NCBI RefSeq assembly: GCF_041080675.1
Contig: NZ_CP163520.1
Coordinates: 6,601,501 to 6,665,500 of the forward strand
From: Streptomyces sp. cg36
Lineage (GTDB): Bacteria; Actinomycetota; Actinomycetes; Streptomycetales; Streptomycetaceae
Direction: 5' to 3'
Length of the DNA: 64,000 nucleotides
A program made the position numbers and the translations under genes. The notes beneath the pieces are model-generated. The model searched no databases. It worked only from the letters and a program-made list of their open reading frames with translations, and was not told where the DNA came from. Below, piece by piece: positions 1-10,359 of the stretch (positions are counted from its first letter, which is position 1; every line of letters begins with the position of its first letter).

Positions 1-845
1 TCGCGGTAGCGCGAGACCAGCAGGAGCGCGTAGTCGGTGCCCGCGCCGAAGACCAGGACGGTGAGGATGCCCGCGCTCTGGCCGTTGACGGTCAGGCCCG
101 CGTGCCGGGCCAGCAGATAGATCACCGCCTGCGCGGCGGAGAGCGCCCACACCACGGAGACCACCGGCACCAGCAGCAGCGTCGGACTGCGATAGGTGAT
201 CAGCAGCATCACGACCACCACGGCCAGGGCCGACAGGAGCAGGGTGGAGTCGATGCCGGAGAACGCCTTGGCGAAGTCCGCCGAGGTGCCGCCGGGCCCG
301 GTGATGTGCACCTGGAGGCCGTCGGCGCCGGTGCCGGACCGGTCGCGGAGCCGGTCGACGGCGTCGGCGATGTGGTTCCAGCCGTTCTTGTCCATCTTGA
401 CCGGTACGAGGATCTGCGCGGCCGAGGCGCCGGGGTCGAACCGCGGGCCCTGGACGCGGGCGCCCTGGATGCCGTCCGCGGTCAGCGCCCGCATCGCCGC
501 CGCGTCCGCGCCGATCTTCTGCCGGTCGGCCGCGGTGAGGCCGCCCTCGCGCGCGTAGACGACGATCGCGGGGACCTCCTCGGGTCTGAACGCCTTGGCC
601 GATTCGACGACTTGGGTGGACTCGGCGCTGCCGGGCAGCCAGGAGCTCGCGTCGTTGTCCTGGGCGTCGGTGAGCTTCTGGGCGAGCGGGAAGGCGACCA
701 CCACGACGATCAGCCAGAGCGCCAGGACGACCCATTTGGTGCGGCGACCGCAGACCAGCCAAGCCGCCCCGCGCCGGCCCGGAACCGGCGCGGGGCCGCC
801 CGGGTGCCCCGCGGTGCCGGGCTGGCGCGTGCGTGCGTCGGACAT
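1..845 (-). CDS. MMPL family transporter (C-terminus cut by window edge)
   Basis: This is the N-terminal 281 residues of an RND-type membrane transporter of the MMPL family, which exports lipids or other hydrophobic compounds. After a short Arg-rich cytoplasmic tail there is one TM helix (about residues 37-55), a soluble extracytoplasmic domain of roughly 140 residues, then several closely spaced TM helices. The last visible residues carry the family hallmark [16 protein letters not shown]. The ATG at 843-845 is preceded by GGGGGAC at a good distance. The gene runs off position 1, so about 60% of the protein is missing. The substrate cannot be judged from this part. Confidence 0.9.
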   Translation of the reverse strand, partial: MSDARTRQPGTAGHPGGPAPVPGRRGAAWLVCGRRTKWVVLALWLIVVVVAFPLAQKLTDAQDNDASSWLPGSAESTQVVESAKAFRPEEVPAIVVYAREGGLTAADRQKIGADAAAMRALTADGIQGARVQGPRFDPGASAAQILVPVKMDKNGWNHIADAVDRLRDRSGTGADGLQVHITGPGGTSADFAKAFSGIDSTLLLSALAVVVVMLLITYRSPTLLLVPVVSVVWALSAAQAVIYLLARHAGLTVNGQSAGILTVLVFGAGTDYALLLVSRYR

Positions 846-943
846 GACGTCCCCCAGGGCCCCGCCGGTGCGGGGTGCCGCTCCCGAAAATGGCCTGAAA
901 CATCAGGATTGCACGGAGCGTCCCGGTCCGGCGAGCCGTAGGA

Positions 944-957
944 GAGACGTAGGTCTC
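944..957. promoter_or_regulatory. GAGAC-GTAG-GTCTC inverted repeat between MMPL gene and rpe
   Basis: A perfect 5-bp inverted repeat with a 4-nt spacer lies in the 178-bp divergent gap between the MMPL gene and rpe. Its place suits a repressor operator, but no regulator for it is visible nearby. This is a weak call because short palindromes also occur by chance. Confidence 0.25.
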
Positions 958-1023
958 GCCTCCCGGGGGCTTCGAGTCCGTACCGTGGCAGGCAAGTGGT
1001 GCGAGGCATGGCAGGCTTGGGGC

Positions 1024-1707
1024 ATGGCTCAGATCAACCCCAGCATCCTCTCCGCCGACTTCGCGCGGCTCGCCGACGAGGCCAAGGCCGTCGAGGGCGC
1101 CGACTGGCTGCACGTGGACGTCATGGACAACCACTTCGTGCCCAATCTGACGCTCGGCGTGCCGATCGTGGAGTCCCTGCGCCGGGCGACCGGGACGCCG
1201 CTGGACTGCCATCTCATGATCGAGGACCCGGACCGCTGGGCCCCGCAGTACGTCGAGGCGGGCGCGGGATCGGTCACCTTCCACGCGGAGGCCGCCGCCG
1301 CGCCCGTGCGGCTCGCGCGGGAGATCCGGGCCAAGGGGGCGCGGGCGTCGATGGCGCTGAAGCCCGCCACCCCGATCGAGCCCTTCGAGGACCTGCTGCC
1401 CGAGCTGGACATGCTGCTGATCATGACGGTGGAGCCCGGATTCGGCGGCCAGGCGTTCCTGGACGTGATGCTCCCCAAGATCCGCCGCACCCGGGAGCTG
1501 ATCTCCAAGCACGGCCTCGAACTGTGGCTCCAGGTCGACGGCGGAGTCTCGGCGACGACCATCGAGCGCTGCGCGGAGGCGGGCGCGGACGTGTTCGTGG
1601 CCGGTTCCGCCGTGTACGGGGCGAACGACCCGGCCGACGCGGTGCGTACCCTGCGCTCCATGGCGGAACGGACGACGGCCACCGCCCCATGGGCATGCGG
1701 CCACTGA
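1024..1707 (+). CDS. rpe: ribulose-phosphate 3-epimerase
   Basis: Interconverts D-ribulose 5-phosphate and D-xylulose 5-phosphate in the pentose phosphate pathway, in the cytoplasm. The 227-residue product has the family length and its conserved blocks in order: [10 protein letters not shown] at the N-terminus, the metal/catalytic segment [13 protein letters not shown] near residue 35-47, [17 protein letters not shown] around residue 140, and VDGGVS followed by the phosphate-binding AGSAV. The reading frame is open further upstream, but the ATG at 1024 gives the conserved N-terminus and the extension has no family similarity. A SorC-type sugar-phosphate regulator follows 79 bp downstream on the same strand. 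Confidence 0.95.
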   Translation: MAQINPSILSADFARLADEAKAVEGADWLHVDVMDNHFVPNLTLGVPIVESLRRATGTPLDCHLMIEDPDRWAPQYVEAGAGSVTFHAEAAAAPVRLAREIRAKGARASMALKPATPIEPFEDLLPELDMLLIMTVEPGFGGQAFLDVMLPKIRRTRELISKHGLELWLQVDGGVSATTIERCAEAGADVFVAGSAVYGANDPADAVRTLRSMAERTTATAPWACGH

Positions 1708-1786
1708 GCCACGGCTCGGTGAACGCGGCCCTCCGGGGCTGATCAAGGACCGCTGGATCTGACAGGATGAACAGCGAGTCCAGAGT

Positions 1787-2839
1787 GTGAACAGCAGTGA
1801 GGAGATCGCGGTGTCTGCAATGTCGGCGGGTCGGTCAGCCCTGCGGATGGGACCCGCGGAGCTGGTGCAGGCGGCGGCGATGGCCCGCCGCTTCTATCTG
1901 GAGGGCAAGTCCAAGATCCAGATCGCCGAGGAGTTCGGCGTGAGCCGCTTCAAGGTGGCCCGGGTCCTGGAGACCGCCCTGGAGCGCGACCTGGTGCGGA
2001 TCGAGATCCGCGTACCGGCGGAGCTGGACGCGGAGCGCTCCGACGCGCTGCGCGCCCGGTACGGCCTGCGGCACGCGGTCGTGGTCGAGTCCCCGGAGGC
2101 GGGCGAGGACGAGTCGTCGCCCGACCCGGAGAACCTCGGCGAGGTCGCCGCCGACCTGCTCGGCGAGCTGGTCAGCGAGGGCGACGTGCTGGGTCTGGCC
2201 TGGGGCCGGTCCACCATCCACATGGCCGCCGCCCTGGACCGGCTGCCGCCCTGCACGGTGGTCCAGCTGACCGGTGTGTACGACGCGGGCACCGCCGAGC
2301 GCGGCTCGGTCGAGGCGGTCCGGCGGGCCGCCCAGGTCTCCGGCGGCGACGCCCACCCCATCTACGCGCCGATGCTGCTGCCGGACGCCGCCACCGCCGC
2401 GGCCCTGCGCAACCAGACCGGTATCGCCCGCGCCTTCGAGTACTTCGACAAGGTGACCGTCGCGGCCGTCTCCATCGGCTCGTGGGAGCCGGGCATCTCC
2501 ACCGTGCACGACATGCTCACCGACGAGGAGCGGGCGCACTACGCCTCGCTCGGGGTCGCCGCCGAGATGTCCGCGCACCTCTTCGACGCCGACGGCCGCC
2601 GGGTCGGGCGCGACCTGGGCGAGCGCTGCATCACCGTCGAGGCCGACCGGCTGCGCCGCATCCCCGAGGTGGTGGCCATCGCGGGCGGCCAGCGCAAGGC
2701 GTCCGCGATCGACGCGGTGCTCCGCTCGGGCCTGGTGACCAGCCTCGTCACGGACACCTCGGCCGCCGACTTCCTGCTCAACGAGACGGGCCCGCAGCCC
2801 AGGCCCGCGCTGGACCGCGCGGACCCGGACGGCGAGTAG
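1787..2839 (+). CDS. SorC/DeoR-family sugar-binding transcriptional regulator
   Basis: A 350-residue DNA-binding regulator. The N-terminal third contains a helix-turn-helix (about residues 34-62, around KSKIQIAEEFGVSRFKVARVL). The rest is the SorC effector domain, which in this family binds sugar phosphates; the segment LGLAWGRSTIHMAA is its phosphate-binding-like loop. The GTG at 1787 is used; an in-frame ATG 36 bp further in could also serve. Its place directly after rpe suggests it responds to a pentose or triose phosphate, but the ligand and targets are inferred from context only. Confidence 0.85.
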   Translation: MNSSEEIAVSAMSAGRSALRMGPAELVQAAAMARRFYLEGKSKIQIAEEFGVSRFKVARVLETALERDLVRIEIRVPAELDAERSDALRARYGLRHAVVVESPEAGEDESSPDPENLGEVAADLLGELVSEGDVLGLAWGRSTIHMAAALDRLPPCTVVQLTGVYDAGTAERGSVEAVRRAAQVSGGDAHPIYAPMLLPDAATAAALRNQTGIARAFEYFDKVTVAAVSIGSWEPGISTVHDMLTDEERAHYASLGVAAEMSAHLFDADGRRVGRDLGERCITVEADRLRRIPEVVAIAGGQRKASAIDAVLRSGLVTSLVTDTSAADFLLNETGPQPRPALDRADPDGE

Positions 2840-2866
2840 CGGCCCCGGCCGGTACGGCCGGCCGGG

Positions 2867-3976
2867 TCACTCGAGGCCGTAGACGCGCCGGGCGTTGCCC
2901 CCCGCGAGCAGGGCGGCGACCCGGTCGGCGTCCGCGGGTGACCAGGCGCCGGAGGCGGTCCACTGCCCGAGCAGCTCGTCGAGCCCCTCGGTGAACAGCC
3001 GCGCGCCCACCACGTACAGCTCGGGCAGGCCGTAGGCGTCGGTGGAGAACAGGAGCTTGCCGAACGGGGTGAGCTCCAGCATCTCCGCCAGCACCGCGGC
3101 GGCCCGCGCGCCGGTGTGGCTCAGGGTGAGGCCCATGTCCGCGTACACGTGCGGATACACATGGGCGAGATAGGCCGCGTTGCGGTGGTACGGGTAGCCG
3201 TGCAGCAGGATCAGCGGGGAGCCGGGGCGGCGGGTGGCCCGGATGAAGTCGGTCAGCAGCAGCGGATCGCAGCGGTGCAGCCGTAGGTCCGGGTCGCCGA
3301 AACCGGTGTGGATCTGGAGCGGCAGCCGGGTGGCCACCGCCGACCACAGCAGATGGCGCAGCAGCACCGGATCCTTCACACGGTCGTCCACCGGACGTTT
3401 TTTCAGCCATTTCGCGGCGGCCTCGCGGACGTCGGCGAGCTCCGGCGGCTCCGGCGGAAGGTCCAGGCCGTAGCGGTAGGCGGCGACCGACTTGAAGCCC
3501 ACGGCCGTGGCCGCCGCCGCCCGCACGCCCGCCGCCAGCTCCGCCAGGAAGGTGTCCGCGTCCCGCGTCCGGTCGGCGGTCAGCTCGGCCAGCCGCTCCA
3601 GGCGCACGACCTCGTGGACCGGGGCGCCGCTCAGCCCGGCCAGCTCGGCCGGTCCCGTGAGCTCGCCCGGTATCCCGGTGTCCATCAGGTACGCGCCGAT
3701 ACCGCTGCCCCGCAGCAGCAGCCGGGTCGCCTCGCGGGCGCCGAGCTCGCGGCGGCGCGCCAGATAGCGCTCCGGCGGGCAGTGCGGATCGAGCCCGAGC
3801 AGCGGCGGGCACCAGCGGCGCACCGCGAACCCGAGCTGGGTGTCGAGGAAGCTGGTCCCGGCCGCGGCGGGCCCGGGTGCCTCGGTCAGGAACGACTCGA
3901 AGGCGGCGAGGTCCGGGTCGCCGCGCAGCACGCCGTGGCAGTGGTGGTCCACGAGCGGGACCGTGCCGTACGCCAT
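2867..3976 (-). CDS. TIM-barrel amidohydrolase (FluG N-domain type)
   Basis: A 369-residue metal-dependent hydrolase of the amidohydrolase 2 superfamily. Visible metal-ligand candidates are the N-terminal DHHCH motif (residues 10-14), a later His in IHTGFGD, another in LLHGYPYHR, and the Asp of LLFSTDAYGLPE near the C-terminus. The ATG lies one base after the stop of the upstream glutamine-synthetase-like gene, so the two are almost certainly co-translated. In the fungal FluG protein a domain of this type is fused to a GS-like domain. Here the same pair is encoded as two genes. A hydrolase for a gamma-glutamyl or related amide is plausible but inferred. Confidence 0.8.
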   Translation of the reverse strand: MAYGTVPLVDHHCHGVLRGDPDLAAFESFLTEAPGPAAAGTSFLDTQLGFAVRRWCPPLLGLDPHCPPERYLARRRELGAREATRLLLRGSGIGAYLMDTGIPGELTGPAELAGLSGAPVHEVVRLERLAELTADRTRDADTFLAELAAGVRAAAATAVGFKSVAAYRYGLDLPPEPPELADVREAAAKWLKKRPVDDRVKDPVLLRHLLWSAVATRLPLQIHTGFGDPDLRLHRCDPLLLTDFIRATRRPGSPLILLHGYPYHRNAAYLAHVYPHVYADMGLTLSHTGARAAAVLAEMLELTPFGKLLFSTDAYGLPELYVVGARLFTEGLDELLGQWTASGAWSPADADRVAALLAGGNARRVYGLE

Positions 3977-3977
3977 C

Positions 3978-5306
3978 TCAGTACCGCCCCCGGGTCGCTT
4001 CCGCGACCTCCTGCGGGGACTTGCCGTCGAAGAGGGCGGCCTCCGCGTGGCGGACCGCCGCGAACGCCTCGAAGAGCGGATCGCCCATCGCCTCGCGCAG
4101 CACGGCGGAGGCGGTGAAGTGTTCGAGGGCCGCGGGCAGCGAGGCGGGCAGCCGCGGCCGGCCGCCGACCACGGCGGGGTCGCCCGAGACCGGCCCGGGC
4201 AGCGACGCCTTCGCGTCCAGGCCCGCCAGGCCCGCCGCGAGCACCGCGCCCACCGCGAGGTACGGATTGGCCGCGGCGTCGAAGCACTTGACCTCGGCGT
4301 TGGCGGCGGCCGGGTCGCCGGGGACACCGGGGATGAAGCGGAGGGCGGCCTCCCGGTTCTCCGGCCCCCAGCACTGGAACGCGCCGGCCCAGCGGGAGGG
4401 TTCCAGGCGGAGGTAGCTGGCGGGGGAGGGGGCGCCCACCGCGCAGAGCGCGGGCAGGGCCGCAAGGACGCCCGCCAGGAACGACTCGGCGGTGGCCGTC
4501 ATGGCGAACGGGCCGTCACCGCCGTCGCACAGGTTGCGCCCGTCCTGCCAGAGGCTGAGGTGCAGATGGCCGCCGTTGCCGACGCCGCCGGGGGCGACCA
4601 CCGGGCCGAAGTAGGGGGTGAGCCCGTGCTGGACGGAGACCGCGCGGACCGTCTCGCGCACCAGTACCGCCAGATCCGCGGCGCCCACCGGATCGCTGGG
4701 CGCCACCGACACCTCGAACTGGCCCTCGCTGTACTCGGGGTGGATCTGGAGCACATCCACGCCCTGCTCCAGCAGTGCGCCGAGCACATCGCCGACGTAG
4801 TCGGAGCGCTCCACCAGCCGGGCCATCCCGTACGCCGGACCGCCCAGCGACGGCGCCAGCATCCACTCCGTCTCGAAGCCCATCCGCAGGGACAGGCCCC
4901 GCTCGGCGGCCCGCTCGGTCATCCGGCGCGCGAACAGCCGCTGGCAGACGGGGTGTTCGGCGCCGTCCTTGGCGTACCGGTCGGCGGGCGCCCAGGCCCA
5001 GCCGGGCTGGGCGGCCAGGACGGTGAGCCGGTCCAGGTCCGGGAAGATCCGCAGATCGCCGTCGGGGCCGCCGCTGAACCGGCTCGCGGTGGCCGAGTCG
5101 TCCACCAGGAACGCGTCGAAGGACGGGGACATCCCGACCCCCCGCACCGCCACCGCGGGCAGCCGGGCCGCGGGCACCGCCTTCACCCGGGTGATCCCCG
5201 CGTTGTCCACGGAGGTCAGCGCCACCGCGCGGACCCCCTCGGCGACCAGCCTGGCCGCCTCCTGCCGGGCCCGCCGCGCCCGCTCCTCCACCTGCTCCGA
5301 CCGCAC
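3978..5306 (-). CDS. glutamine synthetase family protein (gamma-glutamylamide-type ligase)
   Basis: A 442-residue GS-fold ATP-dependent ligase. Conserved active-site blocks are visible: GFETEW near residue 143 (Glu metal ligands), HPEYSEGQFEVS, GNGGHLHLSLW (ATP/metal His), RLEPSRW, and WGPENREAALRF with the conserved Arg residues. It diverges clearly from housekeeping GlnA and has no adenylylation loop that I recognise. Streptomyces carries several such paralogues that glutamylate amines (GlnA3 polyamines, GlnA4 ethanolamine), so an amine other than ammonia is likely here. The start is GTG at 5306, three bases after the ligase stop. The substrate is unknown. Confidence 0.85.
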   Translation of the reverse strand: MRSEQVEERARRARQEAARLVAEGVRAVALTSVDNAGITRVKAVPAARLPAVAVRGVGMSPSFDAFLVDDSATASRFSGGPDGDLRIFPDLDRLTVLAAQPGWAWAPADRYAKDGAEHPVCQRLFARRMTERAAERGLSLRMGFETEWMLAPSLGGPAYGMARLVERSDYVGDVLGALLEQGVDVLQIHPEYSEGQFEVSVAPSDPVGAADLAVLVRETVRAVSVQHGLTPYFGPVVAPGGVGNGGHLHLSLWQDGRNLCDGGDGPFAMTATAESFLAGVLAALPALCAVGAPSPASYLRLEPSRWAGAFQCWGPENREAALRFIPGVPGDPAAANAEVKCFDAAANPYLAVGAVLAAGLAGLDAKASLPGPVSGDPAVVGGRPRLPASLPAALEHFTASAVLREAMGDPLFEAFAAVRHAEAALFDGKSPQEVAEATRGRY

Positions 5307-5309
5307 TCG

Positions 5310-6854
5310 CTAGTCCCTCCCACCGCCCAGTGCGCGCACTGTGGCGACCGTGTCCGCCTCCGAGGCGCGTTTGTCCTCGCGGTAGCGCACTACCCGCGCG
5401 AACCTCAGTGTCACCCCCTCCGGGTACCGGGACGATCTCTGCACCCCGTCGAAGGCGATCTCGACGACGAGTTCCGGCCGTACCCGCACGCCCCACGGCT
5501 CCTCGGCCACCGCGAGCGCCCGCAGCCGCTCGGTCTGCCAGGCCAGCAGCGCGTCGGTGAGACCCTTGAAGGTCTTGCCCAGCATGGCGAAGGTGCCGTC
5601 CGGGCGGCGCGCGCCCAGGTGCAGGTTGGAGAGCCTGCCGGTGCGCCTGCCGTGGCCCCACTCGGCCGCCAGCACCACCAGGTCGAGGGTGTGCACCGGC
5701 TTCACCTTGAGCCAGGAGGCGCCCCGGCGGCCCGCCCCGTACGCCGAGTCCAGCGCCTTGACCACCACGCCCTCGTGCCCCCGCTCCAGGGTCAGGGCCG
5801 CGAACTCCCTGGCCGCCGCCCGCTGTTGGGGGTCGTCCGGATCCTCGACCACCGCCCGGCGCACCCGGTGGGGCCCGGCCGCGACCCGGGCGAGCTCCGC
5901 GCCGCGCTCCCGTACGCTCAGGTCCAGCAGATCGCGCCCGTCCACCGACAGCAGATCGAAAAAGACCGGAAACAGTGGCAACCGGTCCCGGGCGCCCGCC
6001 ACGTCCAGCCGGGAGCCGACCCGGCCCGCGATGTCCTGGAACCGCCGGGGCCGCCCCGCCGGGTCCAGCGCGATCACCTCCCCGTCCAGCACCGCGCGCC
6101 GGGCCGTCAGCTCCCGGGCCGCCGCCACCACCTCGGGCAGCCGTGCGGTGATCTCGTCCAGCGTGCGGGTGAACACCCGCACCTCGTCGCCGTCCCGGTG
6201 CACCTGCACCCGGATGCCGTCCAGCTTCTCCTCCACCGCGCACGGGCCGAGCCGGTCGAGCGCCTCGTCCACGTCCTTCGCGGTCTGCGCCAGCATCGGC
6301 AGCACCGGGCGGCCCACGTCCAGCCGGAAGGCGGCCAGCGCGGCGGGCCCGTCGGTGAGCAGCGCGCGGGCCACCGCGCCGAGCGAGCCGCCGAGCATCA
6401 CCGCGCGCCGGACGTCCGCCGCGTCCGCCCCCGTGGCCTCGGCCAGCCCCTCCACGGCCGCCGCGTCCAGCGCGCCCTGCCGGACCTCGCCGGTGATCAG
6501 GCCGGTCAGGAAGCGCTGCTCCTCGGCGGTCGCGGCGCCCAGCAGCTCCCCGGCCAGCCGCGTCCGGGCGGCGCCCGCGCCCTTGCCGGAGAGCGCCGCG
6601 ACGGCTTCCAGTGCCGCGTCGACCTCCGCGACCGTGAGCGCGGGGCTCCCGGCGGGCGGCGGCGGGCTCTTCAGGGCCGCCCAGCCGAGCCCGGTGCGGC
6701 GCTGCGGGAGGCGTCCGGCGAGATAGGTCACGACCAGCGGCGCCTCGTCGGGGGAGGTGCGCCGGAAGAGCGCGGCCAGCAGTGCCGACTTCTCCGTACG
6801 GGAGGACGTCGCGGCGATCTCCCGGGAGGCGCGGGCCAGGTCGGCGAGGAGCAT
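5310..6854 (-). CDS. ATP-dependent DNA ligase
   Basis: Seals nicks in double-stranded DNA via an enzyme-AMP intermediate. The 514-residue product has the archaeal/eukaryal-type layout: N-terminal helical DNA-binding domain (about 1-185), the adenylation motif EEKLDGIR with Lys210 as nucleophile, further nucleotidyltransferase motifs (DGEVIALD, GHEGVVVKALDS, ASWLKVKP), and a C-terminal OB-fold domain. Bacteria replicate with the NAD-dependent LigA, so this is an accessory, probably repair, ligase. The frame is open upstream but ATG 6852-6854 gives the family N-terminus MLLADLARAS. It heads a three-gene operon with GS-like and amidohydrolase genes separated by 3 and 1 bases. Confidence 0.92.
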   Translation of the reverse strand: MLLADLARASREIAATSSRTEKSALLAALFRRTSPDEAPLVVTYLAGRLPQRRTGLGWAALKSPPPPAGSPALTVAEVDAALEAVAALSGKGAGAARTRLAGELLGAATAEEQRFLTGLITGEVRQGALDAAAVEGLAEATGADAADVRRAVMLGGSLGAVARALLTDGPAALAAFRLDVGRPVLPMLAQTAKDVDEALDRLGPCAVEEKLDGIRVQVHRDGDEVRVFTRTLDEITARLPEVVAAARELTARRAVLDGEVIALDPAGRPRRFQDIAGRVGSRLDVAGARDRLPLFPVFFDLLSVDGRDLLDLSVRERGAELARVAAGPHRVRRAVVEDPDDPQQRAAAREFAALTLERGHEGVVVKALDSAYGAGRRGASWLKVKPVHTLDLVVLAAEWGHGRRTGRLSNLHLGARRPDGTFAMLGKTFKGLTDALLAWQTERLRALAVAEEPWGVRVRPELVVEIAFDGVQRSSRYPEGVTLRFARVVRYREDKRASEADTVATVRALGGGRD

Positions 6855-6912
6855 GGCCCCATCGTCACCCTGCTGGTTCGCGTCCGCAGGCCGGGAATGG
6901 CAGCATCGCCCC

Positions 6913-7341
6913 ATGTTCACCAGGTCCGCCCGAATCACCGTCTCCGTGCTGCTCGCGTGCCTGGCGCTGCTGCTCACGGGGTGCGGGGGCAGCAAGAAAC
7001 AGGATGTACGTCCCTCCGGAGCCACCGCGTCCGGCGCCGCCGCCACCCCCGGCTGGGCCAAGGGCATGGCCACGGTCCGCGCGGGCGCGCTGCCGCCCGA
7101 GGCCCAGCAGACGCTGAAGCTGATCGACCAGGGCGGCCCGTTCCCGTACGCCAAGGACGGCACGGTCTTCGGGAACTTCGAGAAGGCGCTGCCCAAGCAG
7201 CAGCGCGGCTACTACCACGAGTACACCGTCAACACCCCGAAGTCGCGCGACCGGGGCGCCCGGCGCCTGGTCACCGGGGGGAGCGGCGAGATCTACTACA
7301 CCGGGGACCACTACAAGACCTTCAAGGCGGTGCTGCGATGA
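6913..7341 (+). CDS. lipoprotein guanyl-specific ribonuclease (RNase Sa/barnase superfamily)
   Basis: A 142-residue exported protein. Residues 1-25 form a lipoprotein signal ending in the lipobox LLTGC. The C-terminal 90 residues match the RNase Sa fold closely: GALPPEA, then GPFPYAKDGTVFGN, then GYYHEYTV, TGDHYKTF at the end. Catalytic residues known from RNase Sa correspond to Glu103, Arg114, Arg118 and His133, so it should be active. The two cysteines that form the RNase Sa disulfide are absent, leaving only the lipobox Cys. It would sit on the outer face of the membrane. Its stop overlaps the start of a barstar-type gene (ATGA), which points to a toxin and its protective inhibitor. Confidence 0.88.
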   Translation: MFTRSARITVSVLLACLALLLTGCGGSKKQDVRPSGATASGAAATPGWAKGMATVRAGALPPEAQQTLKLIDQGGPFPYAKDGTVFGNFEKALPKQQRGYYHEYTVNTPKSRDRGARRLVTGGSGEIYYTGDHYKTFKAVLR

Positions 7342-7682
7342 CGGCCGATCCGTTCGACGCCGTACGGGCCGCCGGCTGGCACGTCGACGTCCTCGACCTC
7401 GCCGGGGTCACCGACCGGGCGGGCTTCATGGACCGCTGCGCGCGGGCCCTGCGGCTGCCCGAGTGGTTCGGGCGCAACTGGGACGCGCTGGCCGACTGCC
7501 TGGGCGACCCCGACTGGGGCCCGGCCGACCCGGGCCGGCTCCTGGTGGTGCGGCGCTGGCAGGGGTACGCGGCGGCCCGGCCCGAGGAGTGGCGGACCGC
7601 GAACGAGGTGCTGGACGAGGCGGCGGGCAGCGGCCCGGACGGCACGCTCTCCGTGGTCCTCGCGCTCGGCGACTTCGTATGA
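7338..7682 (+). CDS. barstar family ribonuclease inhibitor
   Basis: A 114-residue acidic protein of the barstar family, which binds the active site of barnase-type RNases in the cytoplasm before export. The family core is clear: LPEWFGRNWDALADCL around residues 41-56, followed by the strand LLVVRRW and a C-terminal LSVVLALGDFV. It overlaps the RNase gene by 4 bases, so the two are translationally coupled. No signal peptide is present, as expected for a cytoplasmic inhibitor guarding against the unsecreted enzyme. Confidence 0.9.
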   Translation: MTADPFDAVRAAGWHVDVLDLAGVTDRAGFMDRCARALRLPEWFGRNWDALADCLGDPDWGPADPGRLLVVRRWQGYAAARPEEWRTANEVLDEAAGSGPDGTLSVVLALGDFV

Positions 7683-7692
7683 TCGCACCAGA

Positions 7693-9262
<1,570 letters not shown>

Positions 9263-9340
9263 CCGGCGAGGGGGTGGTTCCCCTTCGGCGGGTTCCGCGG
9301 GCCGGCGGGTGCCGGTCGCGCGGTTGTCCGCACCCCTGAA

Positions 9341-9375
9341 CGACGGGCCCCCGCGCACAGCGCGGGGGCCCGTCG
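9341..9375. terminator. bidirectional terminator between guaB1-type and SGNH genes
   Basis: A perfect 16-bp inverted repeat (9341-9356 with 9360-9375) with the tri-loop ACA. It ends exactly at the stop codon of the convergent SGNH hydrolase gene, so it probably serves both strands. Confidence 0.8.
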
Positions 9376-10359
9376 TCACAGCTGGGCCCGCAGTGCCCGC
9401 GCCACCGCCCCGGCGATCTTCCGGTGGCCGTCGTCGTTCGGATGCAGACCGTCCGCCAGGTCGGCCGCCGTCAGGAGGTCGCGTCCAGGAAGCACGTGGA
9501 GGCGGCTGTCGCCGTCCGCGGCGCGGTCCCGGGCCGCCGACTCCATGGCGGCGCGCAGGGCGCCCAGCGTGGCGCCCAGGGCGTTCGGGGTGTGCTCGGC
9601 GGCCGGGTGGCGCAGCGGGGAGAGCAGGAGCAGCGGGGTGCGCGGATGGCCCCGGCGCACCAGGGCCAGGAACGCGCGCGTCGTCTCGTACAGCAGCTCG
9701 GGCGAACTCGGCACGCCCGACCAGCAGTTGGTGCCGAAGGCCAGGGTCAGCACGTCGGCGGGCAGCGACGCCAGCTGCTGGGCGGTGGCGAGTTCGCCGC
9801 GCGCGGCCCCCGCGTAGCCGAGGTTGACGGTCTCCAGGCCGAGCGCCCGCCCGGCCACCGCGGGCCAGGCGTGGGCGGGGCGGGTCGACCACCAGCCCTC
9901 GGTGATCGAGTCGCCGTGGACCAGCCAGCGCGGCCCGCGCGGGGCGGGTGCGAGCGTGCCGCCCCGCGCGCGCAGCCCGAGGACCACCGGTGCGCACTCC
10001 TGCGGCGGATGGACCGTGAACGGGCCGCCGCCCGGCGGGAGTTCGAGCACCGCGACCGCCTCGTCGGCCGGGGTCACCGCCGTCTCGCGGACGCGGCGGC
10101 CGTCCGCCCAGAGCGCGAAGGTGTGGGCCAGCGCGCGCAGGTCTCCGGTGGGCGCGGGCAGCTCGGCCCGGTAGCGGATCTCCACGGCCGACGCCCCGTC
10201 AGCGGTGAACTCCAGCCGCACCCCGATCGGCAGCGCGGCCCGCTGAGCCGTGTCCCAGGGCAGCCGCGCGAGATCGTCCGGGTCGGCGCGCAGGGGCCGC
10301 CCCTTCGCGTCGCGCCACGCCACTCCGCGCAGGAACGGCTCCGGGTCCAGCCACGTCAT
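9376..10359 (-). CDS. SGNH/GDSL hydrolase with N-terminal beta domain
   Basis: A 327-residue esterase-like protein. Residues 1-140 look like a beta-rich jelly-roll accessory domain. The SGNH catalytic domain follows, with block I HGDSITEGWW (nucleophile Ser), block II Gly in NLGYAGAARGE, block III GTNCW and block V DGLHPNDDGH carrying the catalytic Asp and His. No signal peptide is seen. This layout resembles carbohydrate esterases that deacetylate sugars, but the substrate is not known. It is transcribed away from the lysine locus. Confidence 0.82.
   Translation of the reverse strand: MTWLDPEPFLRGVAWRDAKGRPLRADPDDLARLPWDTAQRAALPIGVRLEFTADGASAVEIRYRAELPAPTGDLRALAHTFALWADGRRVRETAVTPADEAVAVLELPPGGGPFTVHPPQECAPVVLGLRARGGTLAPAPRGPRWLVHGDSITEGWWSTRPAHAWPAVAGRALGLETVNLGYAGAARGELATAQQLASLPADVLTLAFGTNCWSGVPSSPELLYETTRAFLALVRRGHPRTPLLLLSPLRHPAAEHTPNALGATLGALRAAMESAARDRAADGDSRLHVLPGRDLLTAADLADGLHPNDDGHRKIAGAVARALRAQL

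Noticed and set aside
3840..7682. Very long plus-strand open frame (1280 codons) over the ligase/GS region
   Set aside because: It is the antisense shadow of three well-supported minus-strand genes; its product has no domain and the codon pattern is that of the opposite strand. Only its end is in the true frame of the barstar gene.
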